From a virus: a stretch of 36,439 bases of DNA. A program made the translations under genes and the position numbers. Numbering within the stretch: the stretch's first letter is position 1; every line of letters begins with the position of its first letter. The notes beneath the pieces are model-generated. The model had not been told where the DNA came from, made no database searches, and saw only the letters and a program-made list of their open reading frames with translations. Positions 28,733 through 36,439 of this stretch are shown here, one piece after another. Location: positions 1 through 36,439 of IMG/VR virus record IMGVR_UViG_3300033571_014251. The stretch is one strand, 5' to 3'.

Positions 28733-29085
28733 GCACTATCTCGGCGACCGTCGTGCAGACGGGCGTTTCTTTTTCAGTTAGCGGCAGCACCGTGCTGGCG
28801 ACAGTATCTCAGTCCCCGGTTTCCGTGTCGGCTGGCGGCAGCAACGTGCTGTCGACAGTATCGCAGTCCCCTGTCTCCGTTTCGGCTGGCGGCAGCAACG
28901 TGCTGGCGACAATATCGCAATCTCCTGTGCTTGTGTCGGCCAGCGGCCAGAGCGACTCCTCGACTCTTGAAGATGCACCCGACGTGGAGTTTTCGTCTGT
29001 GAGCGTCGGCGACGTCGTCAGATATTCCAGCGGCAAGTGGAGAAACTACCCCGAGCGAAGTCTCGTTGATGGAGGAAACTGGTAA
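28729..29085 (+). CDS. repeat-containing tail protein, 118 aa
   Basis: GTG 28729 overlaps the preceding stop. Residues about 4-75 are four 18-residue units of the form [18 protein letters not shown], beta-strand alternation that suggests a short beta-helix or fibre shaft. The remaining 40 residues are a globular end ([13 protein letters not shown]). It overlaps the next fibre gene by one base. Confidence 0.7.
   Translation: MSTISATVVQTGVSFSVSGSTVLATVSQSPVSVSAGGSNVLSTVSQSPVSVSAGGSNVLATISQSPVLVSASGQSDSSTLEDAPDVEFSSVSVGDVVRYSSGKWRNYPERSLVDGGNW
28738..28953 (+). repeat. 54-bp tandem repeat, four units
   Basis: Units begin at 28738 (degenerate), 28792, 28846 and 28900. The middle units differ by only a few bases. 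Each encodes 18 residues, so unit gain or loss keeps the frame and would lengthen or shorten the fibre shaft. Confidence 0.85.
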
Positions 29086-30485
29086 TGGCAAACACGATTC
29101 GCATCAAGCGTCGCGCGACGGGCGGAGGGGCAGGTGCCCCGACAACGCTCCAGAATGCGGAACTGGCGTTCAACGAGCAGTCGAACATCCTCTACTACGG
29201 CACGGGCACGGGCGGAGCCGGCGGCTCGGCGACTCAGGTCATCGCGATCGGGGGCGACGGGGCGTTTGCCACGAAGACTTATGTCGACACAGCGATCTCC
29301 AGCGCCGACCTGTCGAGTTACGCCAAACTGGGGGCGAGCAATACGTTCGCGGCCGGGTTTACTAACACGTTCAGCGGCACGCTGAACATCGCGAGCGCTT
29401 TTCAGATTGCCGGAACCGCCGTGACTTCGTCCGCCGCTGAACTCAATCTAGTGGACGGCTCGTCTCCGGCCAGCGTCGTAAACGGTAAGGCTGTGATCTA
29501 CGGCGCGGCTGGTGAGGTGGCGGCCTCGTCGATCTCGACAACCGGGAACGCTAGTGTCAGTGGCAATCTCACGGTAACCGGCAACCTGACGATTAACGGC
29601 ACGACGACAACGATTAACACGAACACGCTATCGGTCGACGACAAGGAAATTGAACTTGGCGCAGCCACCGGCGTGGTGGGCACCGCCGGCAGCGTCTCGG
29701 CGGGCTCTGCGGTTGTTACAAGTTTAGCCAGTACAGCAAATATAATCCCCGGCTCTACCGCTAGTTTTCTTGCTGGCAACGGCACTGTCACTATGCCATT
29801 GGGCACAACCGTCGCCAGCGTCGACAGCGCTACGCAGATAACTCTAAGCGCAGCATGTACCGGCAGCGGAACGGCGGGTGGGGCTATTCTTGCATTCGGC
29901 GGCGCCAGCGACACAACTGCTTCTGGCGGGGGCATTCGGCTCAAGGGCACGACCGATAAGACGCTGACGTGGGTCAACTCGACGAGCGCGTGGACGAGCA
30001 GCGAGGACTTCAATCTCGTCACTGGCAAGGTGTACGAGATCAACGGCGTGTCGGTGCTCTCCGCCACGGCTCTCGGTTCGGGCGTCGTGAGTTCGAGCCT
30101 GACGAGCGTCGGGACGATTGGCACTGGAACATGGCAGGGTACGGCCGTCGCTGTGGCCTACGGCGGCACGGGCGCGACCGACGCTGCGGGTGCGAGGACG
30201 AACCTTGGGCTTGCGATCGGCACGAATGTGCAGGCCTACGATGCGGAACTTGCTGCCATTGCCGGACTCACGAGCGCTGCCGACCGACTGCCGTACTTCA
30301 CGGGCTCAGGCGCGGCGGCGCTCGCCACGTTCACGTCTTTCGGCCGCAGTCTTGTTGACGACGCTGATGCCGCTGCTGCGCGCACGACGCTGGGCCTCGG
30401 CACGATCGCGACCCAGAACGCCAACAACGTCACGATCACCGGCGGCACGATCGACAACGTAGTGCTCGACGGCGGCACGTTCTAA
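29085..30485 (+). CDS. tail fibre protein, 466 aa
   Basis: The N-terminal anchor ([16 protein letters not shown], then L-A-F-N-E) is typical of phage fibres. The centre contains [10 protein letters not shown], then [15 protein letters not shown] and [17 protein letters not shown], patterns I know from cyanophage-type tail fibres. The end has repeats with R-T-N-L-G-L and R-T-T-L-G-L-G. A stretch of about 70 residues (about 203-270) interrupts the cyanophage-like block, probably an inserted domain. No tip adhesin is obvious. Confidence 0.85.
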   Translation: MANTIRIKRRATGGGAGAPTTLQNAELAFNEQSNILYYGTGTGGAGGSATQVIAIGGDGAFATKTYVDTAISSADLSSYAKLGASNTFAAGFTNTFSGTLNIASAFQIAGTAVTSSAAELNLVDGSSPASVVNGKAVIYGAAGEVAASSISTTGNASVSGNLTVTGNLTINGTTTTINTNTLSVDDKEIELGAATGVVGTAGSVSAGSAVVTSLASTANIIPGSTASFLAGNGTVTMPLGTTVASVDSATQITLSAACTGSGTAGGAILAFGGASDTTASGGGIRLKGTTDKTLTWVNSTSAWTSSEDFNLVTGKVYEINGVSVLSATALGSGVVSSSLTSVGTIGTGTWQGTAVAVAYGGTGATDAAGARTNLGLAIGTNVQAYDAELAAIAGLTSAADRLPYFTGSGAAALATFTSFGRSLVDDADAAAARTTLGLGTIATQNANNVTITGGTIDNVVLDGGTF

Positions 30486-30494
30486 GGCGGCACC

Positions 30495-32117
30495 ATGCCT
30501 GACACTATCCTGGTCAAGAAGTCCGGCACAGCCAGTGCTGTGCCGGCTTCGTTAAGTTTTGGCGAATTAGCGCTGAATTACGCAGACGGCCGGCTGTTCT
30601 ATAAGAACGCGGCTGGCAGCATTGTCAGCCTCACGGCGAACTCGGGGCTCAACGCCAAGTTCGACTCGCTTACGTTTAATGGCTCGACGACGACGTTTAA
30701 TCTCTTGAGCGGCGGCGTGGCTGTCACTCCGGCCAACGCCAACTGCCTATTGATATCTTTGAACGGCGTGATTCAAGAGCCGGGCGTGAGCTTTACGCTC
30801 TCCGGCTCGCAGATCACGTTCAGCGTCGCCCCGGCCAGCACTGACGTCTTCTTTGGCGTGCATCTCACGGGCGGGGCTATCAGCGGTGGTGGCTCAGGTG
30901 GCGGCGACGCAGCGACCAACACGCCCGCCCAGATCACGAGCAACCAGAATAACTACGCCCTACCGACAGCCGACATCGTCCGGCTCTCATCTGACGCCAC
31001 GCGGACGATCACGGGCTTTCAGGCTGATGCTGGCGCCGTTGTGACGCTCTACAACGTCGGCTCTTTTGATATCAGGATCGACCACGAAGACACAGCCAGC
31101 ACGGCGGCAAATCGCGTGACGAGCGCGACTGGCGCTGACGTTGTAATCTCGCCCAACGATTCGATCACGCTCGCGTATGACAGCGTGAGTTCTCGCTGGC
31201 GGACGGCAGGGTCTGTAAAAGCCGCCGTCGGGCAGGTCGCTATTTACGAGTTTACGCGAACAAGCGCGCCGTCGGACGCGACTGGCTCTTCAGGTTCTTA
31301 CACATGGAGCATTCCCGCCGCCGCGAGATATGTCGATATTTACGCCGTCGGGCCCGGGGGCGGTGGCGGCAGTGGTCGTCGTGGCGCCGCTGGTTCAGCC
31401 CGTTTTGGCGGCGGTGGTGGCGCGTCAGGCAGCGTTTTCATGCTCACGCGCGCGGCGGCGGATTTTCCGCAACGATCACTTAGCCTCACTATTGGTGCGG
31501 GCGGTGCGGGTGGTGCGGCGAGAACCACGAATGACACAGACGGCAACACCGGGGGGTTTGGCAACGACACACTGATTCAATCAGGCTCGATGCTTTTATA
31601 TGCTCAGCGGGGCAACGGCGGCGGAGCCGGGTCGGCGGCGGCGGGCACCGGCGGCACGCCGGGCAGCGCATCGATGTTTCCGGGCGTAAGCGGATCGAGT
31701 TCGTCGATTACCGGAACGCCTACCGGCTCAAACGGCACCAACTGGACTGCTGGCGGCGGCGGCGCGGGCGGCGGTATATCTGCCGCAAACGTGTCTTACG
31801 ACGGAGCAATTGGTCGCGCAAACGGAGCGACGCAGTACGGCGTTCTTACGAACACGCTTGGCGGTACAGCGCCCGGCGGAAACGGGCAGTCTGTTTCCGC
31901 CGTGTTTACAGCGGGCGTCAACGGATTTCTGGGCACAGTTGGCGGCAGCGGCGGTGGCGGCGCGGCCGGGAACGCGTCAACAGCGGGCGGCTCGGGCGGC
32001 AACGGCGCAAGTTATGGTGGCGCGGGTGGTGGTGGAGGCGCGTCCGTAAACGGTTTTAACTCAGGCACAGGTGGCAACGGCGGCGACGGGTACGTTCGCA
32101 TCACAGTCTGGTTCTAG
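30495..32117 (+). CDS. tail fibre/adhesin with Gly-rich tip, 540 aa
   Basis: The start I-L-V-K-K-S-G-T-A-S-A-V-P then L-S-F-G-E-L-A-L-N resembles the anchor of the preceding fibre, so the two are related at the N terminus. A middle region (about 60-230) of beta strands follows. From about residue 280, long Gly-rich runs (for example G-G-G-G-S-G-R-R-G and G-G-A-G-G-A-A-R) resemble the polyglycine sandwich tip of gp38-type adhesins, which bind host receptors. This is a good candidate for the host-range determinant. Confidence 0.8.
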   Translation: MPDTILVKKSGTASAVPASLSFGELALNYADGRLFYKNAAGSIVSLTANSGLNAKFDSLTFNGSTTTFNLLSGGVAVTPANANCLLISLNGVIQEPGVSFTLSGSQITFSVAPASTDVFFGVHLTGGAISGGGSGGGDAATNTPAQITSNQNNYALPTADIVRLSSDATRTITGFQADAGAVVTLYNVGSFDIRIDHEDTASTAANRVTSATGADVVISPNDSITLAYDSVSSRWRTAGSVKAAVGQVAIYEFTRTSAPSDATGSSGSYTWSIPAAARYVDIYAVGPGGGGGSGRRGAAGSARFGGGGGASGSVFMLTRAAADFPQRSLSLTIGAGGAGGAARTTNDTDGNTGGFGNDTLIQSGSMLLYAQRGNGGGAGSAAAGTGGTPGSASMFPGVSGSSSSITGTPTGSNGTNWTAGGGGAGGGISAANVSYDGAIGRANGATQYGVLTNTLGGTAPGGNGQSVSAVFTAGVNGFLGTVGGSGGGGAAGNASTAGGSGGNGASYGGAGGGGGASVNGFNSGTGGNGGDGYVRITVWF

Positions 32118-32131
32118 TGGAATAGATATCA

Positions 32132-32542
32132 ATGGGCGAGAACGCAACTTCCTACGCGCTAGTCAGGCCCGACGGCAAGGTCGAGACGTTTCTGCGTTTA
32201 GACATGCCCGCAAACTGGGAGCCTGAAATCGGCTACTCAATCGTGCCTGATGACGAGTTGCCAGAAGGCTGGGAAAAGTATGAAGAGCCCGTGCCCGTTC
32301 CGACGACCATCAGCCCCCGGCAAATCCGCATTTGGCTAATCACGCACGGCATCCCGCTCTCCGTTGTCGAGCAGGCTATCGCCGGTATCCCCGACGAGAC
32401 GCAGCGGCAGATTGTGCAAGTCGAGTGGGAGTACGCGCCCTACGTCGAACGCACACACCCGTGGCTTGAAGCGCTGGGCGCGGCCCTGGGAATGGACGCG
32501 GCGGCGATAGATCAGGCGTTTCGCGAAGCGTCGGTGATCTGA
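32132..32542 (+). CDS. tail-fibre-region accessory protein, 136 aa
   Basis: The C-terminal domain (I-S-P-R-Q-I-R-I-W-L-I-T-H-G-I-P-L, then V-E-W-E-Y-A-P-Y-V-E-R-T-H-P-W-L-E-A-L-G) matches a small protein type commonly encoded next to tail fibres, which may help fibre assembly. That role is known for related proteins only. ATG 32132 lies 14 bases after the fibre stop. The stop overlaps the next ATG. Confidence 0.7.
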   Translation: MGENATSYALVRPDGKVETFLRLDMPANWEPEIGYSIVPDDELPEGWEKYEEPVPVPTTISPRQIRIWLITHGIPLSVVEQAIAGIPDETQRQIVQVEWEYAPYVERTHPWLEALGAALGMDAAAIDQAFREASVI

Positions 32543-35500
32543 TGGGCCGGAATAATCAGCGCGCGCTCACAAACCAGTCATTCAACCCAGCCGCCATCGG
32601 ATCGATATATCTCTGGCTCGACGGCACTGACTCCAGCACGATCACGTTAACGAGTAACGCAGTCTCTGAGTGGCGAGACAAGTCAGATAATGCTCGTCAC
32701 GTTACGCAAGCCACGGCGAGCCAGCGGCCTGTCATGGGTTTCTTAAACGGCCGCCCGGCAGTGCAGTTCACTGCTGCGAACAGCCAGACATTATCTCGCG
32801 CCGGGTCGTTTTTAGACGGCAACCCAGCGTTCACGACATTTGTCGTATTTCAGAAACTGTCTTCGCTGAACGTCACGCCGTTTGGTTGGGGCTCGCAAAA
32901 CACGGGCGGTTTGTTTCTCTTGTTTCCGTCGCAGGTCGGCGGGTCTGCGTCGTCTTACTCATTCGGCGGCGCCACGACGTATCCGTTCGTTCTTAATAAC
33001 GCCGACCCCGACTCGTTTCACCCATTAAACAAAACGTGGTTTGATTGCTTTGTAAAGCCCGCAGGGCCAGTGACGAATGCAAGGGCGTTTCGCAGCGGGC
33101 AGTTTTTTCCGTCCGCAGGCGCATCGACGGCGACGCCAAACATTTCAGGGCCGCTTGTCATCGGGCAGACGCCGGGTGTGCCCGCGCAAGTGTTTGACGG
33201 CCTGATTGGCGAAATACTCATCTACAACAAAGCGCTTACCGACACGGAGCGACAAGAAGTCGAGCAGTACATATCTAAAAAGTGGCGGATCACGCTCGCC
33301 AACTACAAACTCGCCACAAGCGTTGCCGCGCCCGCTGTTTCGTCGCCATTAGATATCTCTAACTGCGCCCTCTGGCTCGACGGCAGCGATACGTCGACGC
33401 TGTACACGACTGACGCTGGGCCGGTCACGGCAGTCACGGCGCCGACGGACATCAGCGGCTGCGTGGGGTGGTGGGACGCGAGTGACGCGACGACGCTATT
33501 TGCAGCGAATACAGGCACGACGCCCGCCACGACGACTGTTGGCCGCTGGGCAAATAAGGGCACGCTAGGCGCCACGGCTGACCTATTGCAGGCTACGGCA
33601 GCATCCCGGCCTACCACTGGCGCAGCGACGCGCAATGGACGAAACGTCATTCGATTCGACGGGACAGACGACTGGATGCAGCGTTCGTTTACGCTCGGCT
33701 TTCCGACGACGGCATTTATCGTATTCTCGTTCAACAACCCCTTTACGGCGACGCAAACGCTGCTTGACGGAGTAGGCACCGGCAACACGCTGCGGCTTGC
33801 CACGACGGCGCAGACGGCGTTTCTGGCTTGCACCGGCGGTGTCTTGCCGCAGTTCACGCTTAACGGCTGGGGTGACATTCAGCCGTGGCAGGTCGCGTCC
33901 CTACTTGTTAACGGCGCAAGTAGCCTCGCTAGACGAGACGGCACCGTTACGGCTAATGGTTCTGGCACGCTTGGCACGGTAACGGCACCAAGCGGCATCA
34001 CGCTGGCTTCGTGGGGTGCGTCTGGTTCGCAATACGCTGACGTCAGCATTGCGGAGGTGATTGTATTTAACAGCGCCCTCCCCGCCGCCGATCGCGCGCG
34101 TGTTGAAAAATATCTTGCCATCAAGTGGGCAATTAATCGCGTCCATGACACGCCGGGCGCGGGAGACTTCGTCGGTTACTGGGGAGACAAGTCTGGCAAC
34201 AGCCGACACTTTACGACGACAACGACTACCCGCCCGGCATTGGCTGCAACCGGTCGCGCTGGTGTAGTGTTCAACGCCTCGCCACTTTACAACACGGCTG
34301 CAAACCTGACGGTAACGGCTCAAACTACAGTCGTTGTTACGTCGCTCGACAATACTGTCACTAACACTCGCATCTTCAGTCAGGTGCCGTCCAGCGGCGC
34401 AGACTTTTCAGTGGGTGGACATTACATACCGTTGCTGCGCACAAGCAGTTCGCTTGCAATATCATCGTGGGTAGACGGGACAAACCGTGCCAGCGTGTCT
34501 GTTGCCAACGCAGTCGGCGCCGTGATGGCGTCGGTTCATACCGGCACGTCTATCGTGAACTACGTCAACGGCGTGCGCTCCTCGGCATACACACCGACAG
34601 CCGCACTGAACCTCGCGGTTGCCACCATGTCGTTGATGGGCGACCAATCCGGCGCTGCGACAACAACCGGCCGCGTCTCCGCCGTGCTCGTGTACAACCG
34701 GGCGCTCTCGGCTGCGGAGATTGCGTCGCTCACCTCGCACCTGTCGGCGACCTACGGAATCGGCGTGCTGGCGCCCGTCTCAGGCCACCCGGAAGTCCAA
34801 GACTGGATCAACCGCGTCTATCGTAACGGCGGCTCAGTGTCGCAGTACACGGCCGACCAAGTCACGTCGTTCGCTAGAGAGATCGACTCGGCTGGACTGC
34901 GTTCGCTGCTATACCGCGTGAATCTGTTTTGCGGCAATGATATCAATGCCGCCTTTGTGCCGCTCTATCGTGGGCCCGTTGCGCTCGACACTAGATTTGG
35001 CAACGAGATCGACGTCACAACTGGTTCTGGCGTGGCGTTCACTTATTCAGAAGGCACAGGCTTGCAGGGCGACCCGGTGTCGAATGGCGGCGGGGCGCGG
35101 CGGTATCTCAACACTGGCGTAATACTGGGCGCTGTGCCGCAGTTAGTGGGCAATCACCACATCAGCGCATACACGAACAGACTGCCGTCGATTGGAGACG
35201 CCACTGTCGGCACACCGATCGGCGTATACGAAAGCGCTAGTCGTGGCATGACGCTGTACATAACGCAAGAAGTTTATAACGTCGGGGCCTTCGCGAACTC
35301 ACTGCTCAATTTTGCCAACTCAACAGCGCCGAAAGCGCTACCTACGGATCGCGGGCATTACATCGCCAATCACATCTCGCCGATCCTGAACATTTATGAG
35401 GCGGGCACCAAGATCGGCGAACGTAACCTTACAGGCTTTTTGATTACGACGCCGACTGTTTTTCCAGTGTGCGTGTTTGCTGAGGGTCGACCTAGTCCCA

Positions 35501-35646
35501 GCGTGCCGCTCTTTAACTACACAAACCCGATGCAGGGCTATTCAATCGGCGCAGGGCTAACGGCGGCGCAGGCATTGGCGTTTTCGCAGATTATGGAGCT
35601 TTTCCAACAACGGCTTAGTCGCGGTAGACTGGTTGTTAGCGCGTAA
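32542..35646 (+). CDS. large tail protein with repeated concanavalin-like domains, 1034 aa
   Basis: Two full concanavalin-like domains (about residues 21-262 and 270-535, each with a W-L-D-G-[ST]-D-[ST]-S or W-D-A-S-D pattern, an R-P block and a final [AP]-[DT]-[AER]-R-x-x-V-E-[QK]-Y) are followed by a third, partial one (about 542-735). A different C-terminal domain (about 747-1034) starts H-P-E-V-Q-D-W-I-N-R-V and is not recognised. The similarity in plan to the 24870 protein suggests related roles in host recognition. Base composition is less GC-rich than in the replication genes. Confidence 0.8.
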   Translation: MGRNNQRALTNQSFNPAAIGSIYLWLDGTDSSTITLTSNAVSEWRDKSDNARHVTQATASQRPVMGFLNGRPAVQFTAANSQTLSRAGSFLDGNPAFTTFVVFQKLSSLNVTPFGWGSQNTGGLFLLFPSQVGGSASSYSFGGATTYPFVLNNADPDSFHPLNKTWFDCFVKPAGPVTNARAFRSGQFFPSAGASTATPNISGPLVIGQTPGVPAQVFDGLIGEILIYNKALTDTERQEVEQYISKKWRITLANYKLATSVAAPAVSSPLDISNCALWLDGSDTSTLYTTDAGPVTAVTAPTDISGCVGWWDASDATTLFAANTGTTPATTTVGRWANKGTLGATADLLQATAASRPTTGAATRNGRNVIRFDGTDDWMQRSFTLGFPTTAFIVFSFNNPFTATQTLLDGVGTGNTLRLATTAQTAFLACTGGVLPQFTLNGWGDIQPWQVASLLVNGASSLARRDGTVTANGSGTLGTVTAPSGITLASWGASGSQYADVSIAEVIVFNSALPAADRARVEKYLAIKWAINRVHDTPGAGDFVGYWGDKSGNSRHFTTTTTTRPALAATGRAGVVFNASPLYNTAANLTVTAQTTVVVTSLDNTVTNTRIFSQVPSSGADFSVGGHYIPLLRTSSSLAISSWVDGTNRASVSVANAVGAVMASVHTGTSIVNYVNGVRSSAYTPTAALNLAVATMSLMGDQSGAATTTGRVSAVLVYNRALSAAEIASLTSHLSATYGIGVLAPVSGHPEVQDWINRVYRNGGSVSQYTADQVTSFAREIDSAGLRSLLYRVNLFCGNDINAAFVPLYRGPVALDTRFGNEIDVTTGSGVAFTYSEGTGLQGDPVSNGGGARRYLNTGVILGAVPQLVGNHHISAYTNRLPSIGDATVGTPIGVYESASRGMTLYITQEVYNVGAFANSLLNFANSTAPKALPTDRGHYIANHISPILNIYEAGTKIGERNLTGFLITTPTVFPVCVFAEGRPSPSVPLFNYTNPMQGYSIGAGLTAAQALAFSQIMELFQQRLSRGRLVVSA

Positions 35647-35677
35647 AAGCGCAGCTTCTAAAGGTTAAAATAACAAT

Positions 35678-36421
35678 ATGACACGATCACGCATCCAAAC
35701 GAACGGCATCGCAGACAACGCCGTAACGTCGGCCAAAATTGCGGCCAGCCCGGCGTTCACTGGCAACGCGTCTTTTGTCGGCACCACTGCGCCTGTCGTG
35801 AGCCTACAAATAAATTCCGCAGTCGATTCCGGTGTACTGGCGCTTCGCGGGCGTACAAATGACGGCGCCGCGCTTTTGTATTTTCAAAACAACGCCGGGT
35901 CGCTCAATAACTGCTATATCGTTGGCTTCAACAACCAAATGGAGTTATACGGCGCAAATTACGTCGGGCCGCTTGTTATTGGGGCGACTGGGTTGCTTAC
36001 TAGCCAGCCCACCTACGACAACACTGCCGCAGGCTCCGCTGTTGTCGTAACGTCGAGCGGCCAAATCCGACGCACGTCATCGTCGCTCAAGTACAAGCAA
36101 GACATCGAGAATCTGGACTACACGATCGTTGTCAATGCCGTCGACAACCTGCGCCCTGTGTGGTATCGCACGAAAACCCCCAGCGGCGACGACAAGACAA
36201 CGTGGTCGCATGTCGGTTTGATCGCCGAAGAGGTCGCGGAGGTCGAGCCGAGGCTTGTGCGGTACAGGACCGTCGAGGTCACGGAAGCTGACGGCGTCCG
36301 GACGGAGACTGCCTTGGAAACGCCGGAACCGGAGGACGTCGACTACGGGCGGCTGGCCGTGCTCTTGCTGGCAGAGGTCAAGGCTTTGCGGGCGAGGGTG
36401 GCTGCTTTGGAGCAGGCGTGA
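35678..36421 (+). CDS. tail protein with C-terminal S74 intramolecular chaperone protease, 247 aa
   Basis: The C-terminal 115 residues are an S74 (ICA) domain. It has S-S-S-L-K-Y-K-Q-D-I (about 134-143, catalytic Ser and Lys dyad, cleavage just before the Ser), L-R-P-V-W-Y, H-V-G-L-I-A-E-E-V-A-E-V-E-P (about 178-191) and a final coiled coil L-L-L-A-E-V-K-A-L-R-A-R-V-A-A-L-E. These domains trimerise a fibre, then cut themselves off. The N-terminal 130 residues are a short fibre or tip. No promoter or terminator is seen in the 31-base gap upstream. Confidence 0.9.
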   Translation: MTRSRIQTNGIADNAVTSAKIAASPAFTGNASFVGTTAPVVSLQINSAVDSGVLALRGRTNDGAALLYFQNNAGSLNNCYIVGFNNQMELYGANYVGPLVIGATGLLTSQPTYDNTAAGSAVVVTSSGQIRRTSSSLKYKQDIENLDYTIVVNAVDNLRPVWYRTKTPSGDDKTTWSHVGLIAEEVAEVEPRLVRYRTVEVTEADGVRTETALETPEPEDVDYGRLAVLLLAEVKALRARVAALEQA

Positions 36422-36439
36422 GTGACGCTCTTCACCTTA

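Noticed and set aside
28738-28953. Repeat array considered as CRISPR
   Set aside because: The units are contiguous with no unique spacers and are in frame within a coding sequence.
1-36439. tRNA genes
   Set aside because: No T-arm GGTTCGAAT-type sequence with a matching acceptor stem was noticed on reading. A tRNAscan search would be decisive.

Overview
The window is a contiguous piece of a GC-rich double-stranded DNA phage genome, or a prophage or metagenomic phage contig. About 57 genes are packed on the + strand, many with ATGA/GTGA stop-start overlaps, and I see no convincing minus-strand gene, tRNA, rRNA, integrase or CRISPR array. The host cannot be fixed from the sequence. Secreted proteins with N-terminal signal peptides and a lipobox protein point to a bacterial host. 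The presence of tail-fibre, lysis-like and replication genes makes the phage call secure.

Layout. Positions 1-4.5 kb hold small early-type genes: an excisionase-like HTH protein, a DUF6717-like protein, a DUF932 protein and several unknowns, served by recognisable sigma70-type promoters near 991, 1872 and 2903. Positions 4.5-11.1 kb are the replication/recombination module: a SNF2-type helicase, a PD-(D/E)XK exonuclease, an SSB-like protein ending in an acidic/hydrophobic tip, a strong terminator, a primase-polymerase, an AT-rich gap with short repeats, and a UvrD-like helicase. Positions 11.1-13.6 kb hold a secreted trypsin-like protease, a zinc-ribbon protein, a promoter/terminator pair, a bacterioferritin-like protein that has lost several metal ligands, and unknowns.

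Positions 13.6-17.0 kb are the most unusual part. A 157-base AT-rich non-coding block with nested stem-loops sits immediately upstream of a DEDD RuvC-like protein that resembles IS110-family recombinases. These are followed, all overlapping, by a GP88-like Cys-rich protein, a GIY-YIG homing-type endonuclease, a VRR-NUC nuclease and a further possible PD-(D/E)XK protein. IS110 elements are known to carry their bridge RNA in exactly this upstream position, so the block is a candidate guide or structural RNA for a phage-borne recombinase/nuclease system.

Positions 17.3-21.7 kb hold a GNAT acetyltransferase, a secreted CAP-domain protein, and a surface-modification cassette (FkbM methyltransferase plus three glycosyltransferase-like proteins) bracketed by two paralogous small HTH proteins. 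Positions 21.7-24.6 kb look like a lysis or host-envelope module: small membrane proteins, a papain-like cysteine peptidase, a Cys-rich lipoprotein and a holin-like protein. Positions 24.6-36.4 kb are tail and receptor-binding genes: two approximately 1000-residue proteins with repeated concanavalin/LamG-like domains, fibres with glycine-rich tips, a sulfotransferase placed between fibre genes, and a fibre with a C-terminal S74 chaperone-protease domain. A 13-bp asymmetric motif (consensus AWWGTMYGGATAC) recurs at least eleven times, always on the + strand and mostly at gene-unit junctions, suggesting a phage-specific regulator.
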